Origin: Taibaiella helva
GTDB taxonomy: Bacteria; Bacteroidota; Bacteroidia; Chitinophagales; Chitinophagaceae
Reading direction: 5' to 3'
DNA length: 64,000 bases
Assembly: GCF_003545695.1 (NCBI RefSeq)
Contig: NZ_QUZZ01000002.1
Location: 124,001 to 188,000, forward strand
Part shown: positions 15,480 through 25,114 of the stretch, piece after piece
Position numbering within the stretch: the stretch's first letter is position 1
Layout of the letters: each line of letters starts with the position of its first letter
Notes under the pieces: model-generated
Told to the model about the DNA's origin: nothing
The model's database searches: none
The model's input: the letters and a program-made list of their open reading frames with translations, nothing else
Made by a program: the position numbers and the translations under genes

Positions 15480-18400
15480 TTAAGGCATGGAGTAATAAGC
15501 CATGTTGATGGCCGATTGGTTGTATTGGTGCAGCACATCCAGGTAATTCTTCCGGATATCGATGGCTTGCGTCAGGAACTGGGAGAGCTCTGCAAAGCTG
15601 ATCTCGCCGGCTTTGTAGGAAAGTTCCGCAGCCTTAAGTATCGCTTCGGCCTGGACCAGGCCCCGGCTTTCGTAGAAGGCCAGCAATTGCTTTTCCTTCG
15701 CTACATTGCGCCGGCTTTGCCCGGCCGCGGCATCCAGTACCTGCTGCTCCGACCGGAACAGTGTTTGCCGGTAGTCGCGTTCGAGGTTGGCTGCCTTGAT
15801 CCTGGCCTTATAGCTGCCCATGCCCAGCAAGGGGATACCTACGGAAACGGAAAAGCCTGAATAAGGATCATGGAGACCGTAGAGTCTCTGGGAAAAGAAG
15901 CGGCCGGAAAAATCGGGTAGCAGATCGCGCCGTGCAACCTTCAGCTCTGCCTCGCTGATCGCGATGTTCTGTTGCTGCACCTGGAGCAGGGGATGAGCGT
16001 CGGGGCTGCCGGAGGCCGCTACCGGTACCTGCCGTAGCGGCCCTGCTTCGGGCAGGAAGGCGCTGTCGGTATTGAGCAATGCCTTGATCAAACCTTGCTG
16101 GGTCAGCATATCCTGTGCCAGCATATTGAGCTGCACCGCGATCTCACTGCTTTTGGCTCCTGCGGCAATGCTGTCCAGGCCGGCCGATTCGCCTTTCTGC
16201 ACCCGAAGCACAGCCGTTCGGGCCAGCTCCCGGTAGAGGCTGTCCAGCTGTTGCCACAGCTGCTGCTTGCTTTGGTAATACCATAAGGTATAGTAGGCAG
16301 TCTGCAGCTCTTTTTTCAGCTCAAGCGCTTTAAGCTGCCGCGCATAGCCGGCCGAACGTTCCTGCTGCCGCAGCACCTCTTTGCGGGCGCTGTATAACCC
16401 CGGCCATTCCATACTTTGTGAAAGCCCGACCTTAAGAATGCCTTTGCTGTCGGAAGGGCGCAGATCTTCATTCTCGAAGAAGAGGCCGGTCCTGGGCGGG
16501 GCAAACGCACTGCTGCTAAGGGCCCTTGCCCGGCGTACGGCGATGTCGCTGCTCTGCAGCTGAAGGTTCTGACGCAGAGCCAGGCTATAGGCTTCTTCAA
16601 AGCTGATGCGCCGTTCCGCTGTGGGTTGTGCCTGCGCCAGGGTAGGCAGCAACAGCAATGCGATTGCGGTCACGACCGCTTTAGCGCTACCGGCGCCGGG
16701 CTTCTTTTTTTTGTCGAAGAGGAGATACAGCAGCGGTAGTACGAACAAAGTCAGCAGCGTGGCGCTCAGCAATCCGCCAATCACAACGGTGGCCAGTGGC
16801 TTCTGCACCTCGGCGCCGGCGCCTGTGGAGATCGCCATGGGCAGGAAGCCGAGCGATGCTACTGTGGCTGTCATCAGCACCGGACGCAGCCGCGTTTGCG
16901 TGCCTTCGATAACCCTTGCCCTGATGTCCGTTATGCCATCTTTCGCCAATTGGTTGAAGGTGCCGATCAATACGATGCCGTTCAGCACCGCTACACCGAA
17001 CAAAGCAATAAAGCCCACACCTGCCGAAATGCTGAAGGGCATGCCCCGCAGCAGTAGAGCCAGCACACCGCCTATCGCCGACATCGGAATAGCAGTGAAG
17101 ATAAGGGCCGCCTGCCGCAGGGAATGGAAGGTGAAATACAACAAAGCAAAGATGAGCAGCAAGGCCACAGGGACGGCGATCTGCAGGCGGGCGGAGGCTT
17201 TCTCCAGGTTCTCGAAAGTACCGCCATAGGTGATAAAGTAGCCCGATGGCATGGTAAAGCTGCCGGTAAGCCGCTGTTTGAGCTCTTCCACCACACTTTG
17301 CACATCCCGGCCGCGCACATTGAAGCCAATCACGATACGGCGGCGGGCGCCTTCGCGGCTGATCTGCGCCGGGCCTTCCTTCAGGGATACATCGGCCAGC
17401 TGGTTCAGAGGTATCTGTGTGCCGTCTGCTGCAGGTACATACAGGTTGGCTACATCCTCGATCGAAGTACGGTAGGCCGAGTCCAGCCGGACCACCAGGT
17501 CGAAGCGGCGCTCATTTTCAAATACGACCCCGGCCGGCTGCCCGGCGAAGGCGGTGCTCACCACCTGGTTGATGTCTTCAATATTGAGGCCATACGCCGC
17601 AATACGGGCGCGGTCGTAGGTAATGGTGATCTGGGGAAGGCCCGCCGTCCGTTCGATCTGCGGAGCGGTAACTCCTTTTACCTGTTGTATCAGTGCGGCT
17701 ACTCTCGGGGCCAGCGCCGCCAGGGTGTCGATATTCTCGCCGAAGATCTTTACCGCCACGTCCTGCCTTACACCGGTCATCAGCTCATTGAAGCGCATCT
17801 GTATCGGTTGGTTGGCTTCAAAGAAGACACCGGGTATGGTTTCCAGCTTTTCTTCCATAAGGCCGGCCAGCTTGCTGTAGTCTTTGGTAGTTGTCCATTC
17901 CTTTTTATCCTTCAGCACCACGATAAGGTCGGTAGCTTCCGGCGGCATGGGATCGGTCGGCACTTCTGCGCTGCCGGTCTTCCCGATCACCTCCTTCACT
18001 TCCGGGAAATTTTTCAGGATACGGGAAGCCTGCATGGAGGTCTCGATGCTTTGCGACAGCGAGGAACCCTGCGGTAGGATGCAATGGAACGCATAGTCGC
18101 CTTCCTGCAGCTGGGGAATGAATTCGCCACCCATGCGTGTAAACAGGAAGATGCTTAGGCCCATCAATACCAGGGCGCTGGCGATCACGATGCTTTTTGC
18201 TTTGATGGCGGCCTGCAGCAGGGGCGTATATTTTCTTTGCAGCCAATCCATCATGCGGTCGGAAAGGCTGCGTTTGTGGCCGGTCTTTTTGGGCAGCACC
18301 AGCGCGCACATCATCGGGATATAAGTAAGGGAAAGGATCAGCGCGCCGAGGATCGCGAAGCCAACGGTCTGCGCCATCGGCCGGAACATTTTCCCTTCGA

Positions 18401-19802
18401 TGCCTACGAGCGTAAGGATAGGGATGTAAACGATAAGAATAATGATCTCGCCAAAGGCGGCGCTGCTGCGGATGCGTGAAGCAGAAAGGAATACCTCTTC
18501 ATCCATTTCCTGCTGTGTGAGCCGTGCCACGCCCCTGCGCAGGGCCAGGTGATGCATGGTTGCTTCGACAATGATCACGGCGCCATCCACGATGAGCCCG
18601 AAATCGATTGCACCCAGGCTCATCAGGTTGGCCGATACGCCGAAGACATGCATCATACCCAGTGCAAACAGCAGGGATAAGGGAATTGCCGAGGCTACGA
18701 TAAGGCCGGCGCGGAAATTGCCCAGGAAGAGCACGAGCACGAAGATCACGATGAGCGCGCCTTCTACCAGGTTCTTCTTTACGGTGGAGATGGCACGTTC
18801 TACCAGGTTGGTCCGGTCGAGGTAAGGCTCGATCACCACATCGGGCGGCAGTGATTGCTGGATGGTTGTCATCTTCTTTTTGACACGTTCCACCACTTCG
18901 GCGCTGTTGCTGCCCTTCAGCATCATAACGATACCGCTGACCACCTCCCTGTTGCCATCGCGGGTCACGGCGCCATAGCGTACAGCGGCGCCCAGCCGGG
19001 GATGGGCTACATCTTTGATCAGCAAGGGGATGCCGCCGCTTTTCTTGACCACGATATTGCCTACATCTTCCAGGTTGCTGATGAGGCCGATGCCACGGAT
19101 AAAATAGGCATTGGGCTTTTTGTCGATATAAGCGCCGCCGGTATTCTGGTTGTTCTTTTCGAGCGCGGTCATGATCTCGGCTATGGTCACATTCATGGCC
19201 TTAAGGCGGGTGGGATCGACCGCTACCTCGTACTGCTTGAGCTGCCCGCCAAAGCTGTTCACCTCGGCTACACCAGGTGTGCCATAGAGCTGGCGGGCTA
19301 CGATCCAGTCCTGCATAGTACGCAGGTCCATAGCGGTATATTTTTGCTCGCTGCCTTTTTGGGGGTGCAGCACATACTGATATATCTCGCCGAGGCCGGT
19401 GCTTACCGGTGCCAGCTCGGGAACGCCGATGCCTTGGGGTATGCGGTCCACGGCCTCTTTCAGCCGCTCATTAATGAGCTGTCGGGCAAAATAGATATCG
19501 ACCTTATCGTCGAATACTACGGTAACGACCGAAAGGCCGAAGCGGGAAATAGAACGGATCTCCTCGAGGTCGGGCAGGTTGGCGATGCTTTGCTCGATGG
19601 GATAGGTCACAAATTGCTCTACCTCCTGGCTGGCCAGGGTAGGGGCATTGGTAATGATCTGTACCTGGTTGTTGGTAATGTCGGGAACGGCGTCAACAGG
19701 TAATTGCCGCAGGGCATAGACGCCCCAGAGGATCAGCAGCAGCGTAAAGATGCCGATGACCAGTTTGTTCCGTATAGAGAAACGGATAATGCTGTCCAGC
19801 AT
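15480..19802 (-). CDS. czcA: CzcA-type heavy-metal RND pump fused to a TolC-like outer-membrane channel
   Basis: 1440 residues from the ATG at 19802. Residues 1 to about 1035 are an RND pump with two sets of membrane helices and large periplasmic loops. The proton/cation motif of the fourth helix is DFGLIVDGAVIIVE with D400, D406 and E413, as in CzcA-type divalent-cation pumps rather than the AxG/DAA motif of Cu/Ag pumps. A second hydrophobic stretch (VVTAIALLLLPTLAQAQ, about 1050-1066) resembles an internal signal peptide, followed by about 375 residues of OEP/TolC-type coiled coils (FEEAYSLALRQNLQL, RDLLPDFSGRFF). Such fusions are known in Bacteroidota. Either processing frees the channel or the chain spans both membranes. 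Likely substrates are Co, Zn, Cd or Ni. Confidence 0.9.
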   Translation of the reverse strand: MLDSIIRFSIRNKLVIGIFTLLLILWGVYALRQLPVDAVPDITNNQVQIITNAPTLASQEVEQFVTYPIEQSIANLPDLEEIRSISRFGLSVVTVVFDDKVDIYFARQLINERLKEAVDRIPQGIGVPELAPVSTGLGEIYQYVLHPQKGSEQKYTAMDLRTMQDWIVARQLYGTPGVAEVNSFGGQLKQYEVAVDPTRLKAMNVTIAEIMTALEKNNQNTGGAYIDKKPNAYFIRGIGLISNLEDVGNIVVKKSGGIPLLIKDVAHPRLGAAVRYGAVTRDGNREVVSGIVMMLKGSNSAEVVERVKKKMTTIQQSLPPDVVIEPYLDRTNLVERAISTVKKNLVEGALIVIFVLVLFLGNFRAGLIVASAIPLSLLFALGMMHVFGVSANLMSLGAIDFGLIVDGAVIIVEATMHHLALRRGVARLTQQEMDEEVFLSASRIRSSAAFGEIIILIVYIPILTLVGIEGKMFRPMAQTVGFAILGALILSLTYIPMMCALVLPKKTGHKRSLSDRMMDWLQRKYTPLLQAAIKAKSIVIASALVLMGLSIFLFTRMGGEFIPQLQEGDYAFHCILPQGSSLSQSIETSMQASRILKNFPEVKEVIGKTGSAEVPTDPMPPEATDLIVVLKDKKEWTTTKDYSKLAGLMEEKLETIPGVFFEANQPIQMRFNELMTGVRQDVAVKIFGENIDTLAALAPRVAALIQQVKGVTAPQIERTAGLPQITITYDRARIAAYGLNIEDINQVVSTAFAGQPAGVVFENERRFDLVVRLDSAYRTSIEDVANLYVPAADGTQIPLNQLADVSLKEGPAQISREGARRRIVIGFNVRGRDVQSVVEELKQRLTGSFTMPSGYFITYGGTFENLEKASARLQIAVPVALLLIFALLYFTFHSLRQAALIFTAIPMSAIGGVLALLLRGMPFSISAGVGFIALFGVAVLNGIVLIGTFNQLAKDGITDIRARVIEGTQTRLRPVLMTATVASLGFLPMAISTGAGAEVQKPLATVVIGGLLSATLLTLFVLPLLYLLFDKKKKPGAGSAKAVVTAIALLLLPTLAQAQPTAERRISFEEAYSLALRQNLQLQSSDIAVRRARALSSSAFAPPRTGLFFENEDLRPSDSKGILKVGLSQSMEWPGLYSARKEVLRQQERSAGYARQLKALELKKELQTAYYTLWYYQSKQQLWQQLDSLYRELARTAVLRVQKGESAGLDSIAAGAKSSEIAVQLNMLAQDMLTQQGLIKALLNTDSAFLPEAGPLRQVPVAASGSPDAHPLLQVQQQNIAISEAELKVARRDLLPDFSGRFFSQRLYGLHDPYSGFSVSVGIPLLGMGSYKARIKAANLERDYRQTLFRSEQQVLDAAAGQSRRNVAKEKQLLAFYESRGLVQAEAILKAAELSYKAGEISFAELSQFLTQAIDIRKNYLDVLHQYNQSAINMAYYSMP

Positions 19803-19886
19803 GGTTGAATCATAGCTTGAAGGCGTGAATACGGCCCGTCGCACACAGCAGTGCTGCGGCGCGGGATGATTGCTTCAGGAAAATGA

Positions 19887-20216
19887 TCAGCCTAATTGAG
19901 GAGGCTGCCACACAGGAAGCGCAATGCCGGCGGGGCATGGCTGTATCAGCAGGGAGAAGGTCTTGTCGCGGAACAGGGATACTGCAGCCGGTTGGGGTGC
20001 CGGGAATAAAGGCAGCGCATAGGCGACCGAGCAGCAGGAGCACTGGCAAAACGGGGAGCAGAGATCCCGGTGCTCGTCCTGGTGGCCTCCGGTGGGTTGC
20101 GCATTGGCCGGGGCAGAAGTCCGGCTCAGGGCAGATACAGACGCTCCGGCATCGCTGCAGGGCATGCAGCTCAGCACCAGGATCGTGATCGCTATGAGGA
20201 AAGACCAGAACTTCAT
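19887..20216 (-). CDS. DUF6660-type Cys/His-rich small exported protein
   Basis: 109 residues with a signal peptide that carries cysteines (MKFWSFLIAITILVLSCMPC). The centre is GHQDEHRDLCSPFCQCSCCSV, the CSPFCxCxCC signature of DUF6660 proteins found in front of Bacteroidota heavy-metal efflux genes. The dense Cys/His suggests periplasmic metal capture or sensing (inference). It is the first gene of the efflux operon, 84 bases before the pump start, so it is probably induced with it. The tail is Pro-rich and less conserved. Confidence 0.85.
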   Translation of the reverse strand: MKFWSFLIAITILVLSCMPCSDAGASVSALSRTSAPANAQPTGGHQDEHRDLCSPFCQCSCCSVAYALPLFPAPQPAAVSLFRDKTFSLLIQPCPAGIALPVWQPPQLG

Positions 20217-20292
20217 GGAGCAAATGTAGAAAATAAATAATTAAATAAAATACTTGCAGTTACGAATAACACCTTCTTTAAGCGCAGGATTT

Positions 20293-20300
20293 TATATTTG
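20293..20300 (+). promoter_or_regulatory. -7 promoter element upstream of the Na+/H+ antiporter
   Basis: TATATTTG matches TAnnTTTG and lies 30 bases before the antiporter start, in the 114-base divergent gap shared with the efflux operon. Confidence 0.4.
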
Positions 20301-20330
20301 CTTTTCATCATTTGACTCAAATGGCTACTT

Positions 20331-21917
20331 ATGGTCGAAAAATTTATTCCTTATGTCATTATCGTCATCGTGATCCTGCTGCTGGTCATGCTGTCGCAAA
20401 AATTAAAAGTGGCTTATCCCGTCGTGCTGGTGCTGGGTGGTCTGGCGATCAGCTTTATCCCGGGCCTGCCGCTTATACAGATCGATCCTGAACTTATCTT
20501 TATCATCTTTCTTCCTCCTTTGCTTTACGAGGCAGCCTGGTATACCTCCTGGAAGGAGCTGTGGAAATGGCGGAGGGTGATCAGCAGCTTTGCCTTTATC
20601 ATTGTCCTCATTACCTCCCTGGTCGTTGCGCTGGTGGCACACTCCTGCATTCCCGGCTTTACGCTGGCCCTGGGTTTCCTCCTGGGCGGCATTGTTTCGC
20701 CGCCCGATGCGGTATCGGCCACCTCCATACTGAAGCAGGTTAAGGTGCCGAAGCGGGTTACTTCTATCCTGGAAGGGGAGAGCCTGCTGAACGATGCTTC
20801 GAGCCTCGTCGTGTTCCGCTTTGCATTGATCGCGGTGAGCACCGGCAGCTTTGTCTTTCACGAGGCGGCAACGAGCTTCGTGGTGGTGATCGTGATGGGT
20901 ATTGCTACCGGCCTGGTGGTTGGTTTGATCTATTACGCGCTGCACCGCTGGCTGCCTACCGATGCCAATATCGATATTGTGCTTACGCTTACGGCGCCTT
21001 ATGTGATGTATATCGTGGCTGAGCAGTTCCATTTCTCGGGCGTGCTGGCTGTAGTTACCGGGGGCTTGTTCCTTTCGGCACGCAGCCACCAGATCCTCAG
21101 CCACAGGAGCCGCCTCAGGGGGGCCACCGTATGGTCGGCGCTCAGCTTTGTGCTCAACGGCCTGGTGTTTATACTGATCGGGCTGGAGCTGCCGGTTATC
21201 GTGGCTGGCCTCGGCAATGTAAGCCTGGGCGCGGCTATCGGCTATGGCGTGCTGATCACGGTTGCGCTTGTTATATCGCGTATCCTGTGCACGCTTGGCG
21301 CTTCGGTCTTCACGGTATTCATCAGCCGCTACATTACGACGGCCGATAACCGGCCCGGCTGGCGCGGTCCCATCATCATCGGCTGGGCCGGCATGCGCGG
21401 CGTGGTATCGCTGGCGGCGGCGCTTTCCGTACCTTTTTACCTGGCTAATGGTTCGGCGTTCCCGCAGCGCAATCTTATTCTCTTTATTACGTTCATGGTG
21501 ATCCTGCTTACCTTAGTGGTGCAGGGCCTTACACTTCCGCTGGTGATCCGGAAAGTCAATATGGAAGATCCCGATAAACATTTGTCGCCCGAACTGCAGG
21601 AGGTGCAGGTCAAGCGTCTGCTGGCGGAAAAGAGTATCGCTTTTATGAAAGAATACGGGAGTCCTATATTCAAGGAGCATGAAGCACTCCGGTACATGAT
21701 GGCCAAATACGAGAGCGAGCAGCATCTTCCCGACGAAGAAGATCCGATGGCACATATCGCCTTCAGGGATGCCTATCTCGAGCTGTTGAACCGGCAACGG
21801 AGCTGGCTGATGGAGCTGAACCATCACGAGGACATGGATGATGAGGTGATCCGGAAATACCTGTGGCTTGTCGACCTGGAAGAAGAGAAGCACCGTGTCC
21901 GCTACGAGCACGAATAA
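20331..21917 (+). CDS. Na+/H+ antiporter, CPA1 family
   Basis: 528 residues with about 12 membrane helices over the first 410 residues and a cytosolic C-terminal tail rich in Glu, Arg and His. Family motifs: FLPPLLYEAAW in the early helices, GGIVSPPDAVSATS, then EGESLLNDASSLVVF, where the N-D pair forms the ion site of CPA1 exchangers, and GWAGMRGVVSLAAALSVPF. It exchanges cytosolic Na+ (or K+) for external H+ across the inner membrane for pH and salt balance. An upstream ATG at 20321 is out of frame. Single gene with its own promoter. Confidence 0.93.
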   Translation: MVEKFIPYVIIVIVILLLVMLSQKLKVAYPVVLVLGGLAISFIPGLPLIQIDPELIFIIFLPPLLYEAAWYTSWKELWKWRRVISSFAFIIVLITSLVVALVAHSCIPGFTLALGFLLGGIVSPPDAVSATSILKQVKVPKRVTSILEGESLLNDASSLVVFRFALIAVSTGSFVFHEAATSFVVVIVMGIATGLVVGLIYYALHRWLPTDANIDIVLTLTAPYVMYIVAEQFHFSGVLAVVTGGLFLSARSHQILSHRSRLRGATVWSALSFVLNGLVFILIGLELPVIVAGLGNVSLGAAIGYGVLITVALVISRILCTLGASVFTVFISRYITTADNRPGWRGPIIIGWAGMRGVVSLAAALSVPFYLANGSAFPQRNLILFITFMVILLTLVVQGLTLPLVIRKVNMEDPDKHLSPELQEVQVKRLLAEKSIAFMKEYGSPIFKEHEALRYMMAKYESEQHLPDEEDPMAHIAFRDAYLELLNRQRSWLMELNHHEDMDDEVIRKYLWLVDLEEEKHRVRYEHE

Positions 21918-21927
21918 TTTTCCCGTA

Positions 21928-22539
21928 TTACTGTTGCCCTTTGTGCAGCCATTGGGTTACCTGTACCAGCCTTCTGGCCTGGTAGCTAACACCGTCCTTT
22001 ATATCATCTTTGATCCCGCCTTCCATATCTACTGTAGCGCTGGTGCCATAAGGATTGCCGCCAGAGGCGAAGGTCACCTTGTCGGTATAGCCGGGGGCAA
22101 CAATAATGCAGCCCCAGTGCATCATTTGCGTGTACAGAGAAAGCAGTGTCGCTTCCTGCCCGCCATGCGGGTTAGCAGCAGAACTCATGGCGCTTACCGT
22201 TTTGTTGGCGAGCTTGCCCTGCGACCATAAACCGCCCGTGGTATCCAGGAAGGCTTTCAGCTGCGCTGCGATCACGCCGTAGCGGGTGGGACAGCTGAAA
22301 AGCAGGCCGTCGGCCCATTCCAGGTCATCCAGCGAAGCTTCCGGTATGTCTTTCATAGCTTCCAAGTTCTTTTTCCAGGCCGCATTTTGCGCTATCGCTT
22401 CCTGCGGGGCACTTTCCTTTATTTTTTTTAGCCTGACCTCTGCGCCGGCGGCGCGGGCACTGTCGGCGGCCCATTGCGCCATCTGGTAATTGGCGCCGGT
22501 AGCGCTGTAAAAGAGAACGGCGATCTTTACGGTATCCAT
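21928..22539 (-). CDS. WrbA-family NAD(P)H:quinone oxidoreductase (flavodoxin fold)
   Basis: 203 residues, typical for WrbA. The FMN phosphate loop is FYSATGANYQMAQ, followed by the flavodoxin core ADGLLFSCPTRYGVIAAQLKAFLDTTGGLW and the WrbA-specific C-terminal part SAANPHGGQEATLLSLYTQMMHWGCIIV with GGNPYGTSA. It would reduce quinones by two electrons at the expense of NAD(P)H, limiting redox cycling. Its end converges on the antiporter stop with only 10 bases between them. In E. coli the loop reads YSxxGHxxxLA; here Ala-Asn replaces Gly-His, a modest deviation. Confidence 0.88.
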   Translation of the reverse strand: MDTVKIAVLFYSATGANYQMAQWAADSARAAGAEVRLKKIKESAPQEAIAQNAAWKKNLEAMKDIPEASLDDLEWADGLLFSCPTRYGVIAAQLKAFLDTTGGLWSQGKLANKTVSAMSSAANPHGGQEATLLSLYTQMMHWGCIIVAPGYTDKVTFASGGNPYGTSATVDMEGGIKDDIKDGVSYQARRLVQVTQWLHKGQQ

Positions 22540-22614
22540 AGCTGTTGTTGGTTCTGTTAAGATTAAGCGGAATTGCTTGTCTATACAACAGACAAACCCG
22601 TTCTTTGTTGGGCT

Positions 22615-23046
22615 ATGGAGCAGCGTATCAACATCAGGGAAGAAGAAATATCAGTGGTGTTCGATGAACATGCTGTTCATATCGCCAATGACGAGGCGCT
22701 GAAATGCCTCCTGGAAGCGGGTAAAGCGGGGGCGCTGGATGAATTGGTATGCCAGCTGAAGCAACACTTCCTGCAGCTGTTTGACCGGGAGCTCGATATC
22801 AGCGATGCTTCGCTGGCAGTCGAAATATGGGGACATGTTTATTTCGGCTACCTGGCTACCGCGCTCGACAATCTTGTCCGTCTGCAGCTGATCACAACCC
22901 TGACGGACAAGGTAATCGGCTATTGTGCCATGATCGATTGCGGAGAGTCTGGTCATGATCATAACCGTTTCTTCTGGAATATGCTGGCGCCTTTTGCCGC
23001 TAAGATCGTGCACTGGCTGCCGGACGACCTGAACGGGACGACCTGA
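22615..23046 (+). CDS. Hypothetical protein, helical
   Basis: 143 residues from the ATG at 22615, chosen because MEQRINIREEE starts the acidic domain while the longer frame looks like promoter DNA. Predicted mostly alpha-helical with three Cys and several Trp (VEIWGHVYFGYLATAL, RFFWNMLAPFAAKIVHWL). No recognised motif. The stop codon lies inside the left arm of a long perfect hairpin, so termination is coupled tightly to the end of the gene. It is divergent from the WrbA-like gene, with 75 bases between the starts. Confidence 0.7.
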   Translation: MEQRINIREEEISVVFDEHAVHIANDEALKCLLEAGKAGALDELVCQLKQHFLQLFDRELDISDASLAVEIWGHVYFGYLATALDNLVRLQLITTLTDKVIGYCAMIDCGESGHDHNRFFWNMLAPFAAKIVHWLPDDLNGTT

Positions 23047-23088
23047 CGAGAGAAGTCAAGTTTCAAAACTTGACTTCTCTCGTCAGGT
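23041..23088. terminator. 23 bp perfect hairpin between convergent genes
   Basis: Arms 23041-23063 and 23066-23088 are exact reverse complements (ACCTGACGAGAGAAGTCAAG plus TTT), separated by two bases. The left arm contains the stop codon of the upstream hypothetical gene; on the right a T-rich run and the ABC transporter stop follow. It probably terminates transcription from both sides. The length and perfection exceed an ordinary terminator, and it may belong to a dispersed palindrome family. Confidence 0.75.
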
Positions 23089-23096
23089 AAGTATTT

Positions 23097-24881
23097 TTAT
23101 TTCAACGCCATTTCTGCCGGCTCATCTTTCCGCTCGCCGATCTGCTGGCGCCACATGGCATAGTACAGTCCTTTAAGATCAAGCAGCGCATGATGGCTGC
23201 CGGTTTCTACGATCCTTCCTTTTTCCAGCACAAAGATGCGGTCGGCATACATAATGGTCGACAGACGGTGCGCGATCATCACGGTAATGTGCTGGCGCTG
23301 CGCAGTGATGTGCCGGATGGTATTGGATATCTCTTCTTCGGTAATGGAGTCGAGCGCCGAGGTGGCTTCGTCGAAGATCATCAACCGCGGTTGGCGCAGC
23401 AGGGAACGGGCAATGGACAAGCGTTGCCGCTCGCCACCTGAAAGCTTCAATCCGCCTTCGCCGATAACGGTATCCAGCCCTTTGTCAGCACGGGCCAGGA
23501 TGCTTTGCCCGGCCGCTTTCTGCAGCACATCGGCAATCATTTCATCGGTAGCGCCGGGGTTTACAAACAACAGGTTTTCCCTTATGGTACCGGAGAACAA
23601 TTGGGTATCCTGGGTAACGAAGCCGATCTGGTGCCGCAGCTCGTCGAAGTCGATGGCATCGCCGGCCAGGTCATTATAATATACATGTCCTGAGCTGGGA
23701 TGGTACAAGCCCACCAGTAATTTGACCAGGGTTGTCTTACCCGAGCCGGAAGGACCAACAAAAGCAATGGTCTCACCCTGCTGCACTTCGAAGGATATCT
23801 CTTCCAGCGCAGGTTTGGTGGCCGACTGGTGCTGGAATTTCACTTTATCAAAACGGAGACGGTTAATGGCGTGCAGTGCTTCAGGGTTGGCTGGCTGGTA
23901 TTCCACAGGACGGCTCATCAGGTCCTGCAGGTTGTTGAGGGATGCCTCCGCTTCGCGGTAAGACAAAATAATGTTACCCAGCTCCTGCAGCGGCCCGAAA
24001 ATGAAGAAGGAATAGAACTGCATCATCATCATCTGACCCACGGTGATCTTATCGCGGAACACGAAAAAGAGCAGCGAAAACATAATACACTGCTGCAGGA
24101 AGTTCACGAAGGTGCCTTGTACAAAGCTTACCGAACGGATGCTCTTTACTTTCTTCAGCTCCAGCTTCAATATTTTCATTGTGGAAGTATTGAGGCGGCG
24201 GATCTCCTGCTGGGTAAGACCGAGGCTTTTGACCAGCTCGATATTGCGCAGCGACTCGGTGGTCGATCCGGCCAGGGCATTGGTGTCTTTAAGGATACTA
24301 CGCTGGATGAACTTAATGCGGCGGCTCAGCACGCTGGTAAGGATGGCCAGCACCACGGCGCCCACCAGGTAAATCACGGGGAGCATGGGGCTGAGCCGGA
24401 AAGCCACGATCACCACGAAAACGATACCGACCAGGGTAGCGAAAAGAACGTTCACGAAATTGGTGATGAACTTTTCACAGTCGGCGCGTACTTTTTGCAG
24501 CACCGACAAGGTTTCGCCGCTCCGCTGGTCTTCAAAATCCTGGTAAGGTAGGCGAAGGGCATGGCGCAGACCGTCGGTGTACAGGCGGGCGCCGAATTTC
24601 TGGATCACCACGTTCACCACATAGTCCTGGAAAGCTTTGGCGATACGCGATACCATAGCGGCGCCGATAATCATCAGCAAGCCTATGGTAATGCCGCGAA
24701 AGTAATCGCCTCCGGCTCCCCTGGCCCTGAAGTCGCCCGCTTTGTTGGCGTAAGGGTCGATGAGCACATTACCCAGGATATAGGGATTGAGCAGGGAAAA
24801 GATCTGGTTGATGGCTGCCAGTATCAGGGCCAGGAAGATAAGCCACTTGTACCGGCTGAGGTATTGTAAGAGTAGTTTCAT
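23097..24881 (-). CDS. ABC exporter, fused permease and ATPase (MsbA/LmrA-like)
   Basis: 594 residues from the ATG at 24881. Six membrane helices form the N-terminal half. The nucleotide-binding domain has Walker A GPSGSGKTT (about 376-384), a Q-loop (GFVTQDTQLFSG), the signature LSGGERQR, Walker B RLMIFDEATSALD and the switch His in IAHRLST. A half-transporter of this kind works as a homodimer and exports lipids, peptides or drugs; substrate class cannot be read from sequence. It is a single gene, and Bacteroidota genomes often carry MsbA-like copies placed this way. A -7 promoter element lies 21 bases upstream of the start. Confidence 0.92.
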   Translation of the reverse strand: MKLLLQYLSRYKWLIFLALILAAINQIFSLLNPYILGNVLIDPYANKAGDFRARGAGGDYFRGITIGLLMIIGAAMVSRIAKAFQDYVVNVVIQKFGARLYTDGLRHALRLPYQDFEDQRSGETLSVLQKVRADCEKFITNFVNVLFATLVGIVFVVIVAFRLSPMLPVIYLVGAVVLAILTSVLSRRIKFIQRSILKDTNALAGSTTESLRNIELVKSLGLTQQEIRRLNTSTMKILKLELKKVKSIRSVSFVQGTFVNFLQQCIMFSLLFFVFRDKITVGQMMMMQFYSFFIFGPLQELGNIILSYREAEASLNNLQDLMSRPVEYQPANPEALHAINRLRFDKVKFQHQSATKPALEEISFEVQQGETIAFVGPSGSGKTTLVKLLVGLYHPSSGHVYYNDLAGDAIDFDELRHQIGFVTQDTQLFSGTIRENLLFVNPGATDEMIADVLQKAAGQSILARADKGLDTVIGEGGLKLSGGERQRLSIARSLLRQPRLMIFDEATSALDSITEEEISNTIRHITAQRQHITVMIAHRLSTIMYADRIFVLEKGRIVETGSHHALLDLKGLYYAMWRQQIGERKDEPAEMALK

Positions 24882-24901
24882 AGATATATTGGCAACGGGA
24901 G

Positions 24902-24909
24902 CAAAGGTA
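24902..24909 (-). promoter_or_regulatory. -7 promoter element of the ABC exporter gene
   Basis: Reads TACCTTTG on the minus strand, an exact TAnnTTTG, 21 bases upstream of the start codon. No convincing -33 box. Confidence 0.4.
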
Positions 24910-25063
24910 AGCGAATCTCTTGCCATTTGTCATGGCAGTGTCAGGGCGGGCTCCTGCACTTCAGGATAAAAAGCAGCTCCGGAGCCATATTCCGGCGATC
25001 CTTTGCTGCATTCTTTTTACCTATATCCTTATAATTGTTATAAAAGCAGAACAAAAAGCAGGG

Positions 25064-25094
25064 GCATAAAAAAAAGCACGCTGTAGCGTGCTTT
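25064..25094 (-). terminator. Rho-independent terminator of the cold-shock gene
   Basis: Perfect 10 bp stem AAAGCACGCT/AGCGTGCTTT (25073-25094) with a run of U on the minus strand, 20 bases after the stop of the cold-shock gene. Confidence 0.85.
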
Positions 25095-25114
25095 CAGGGC
25101 GTTTATCCAGGGAA

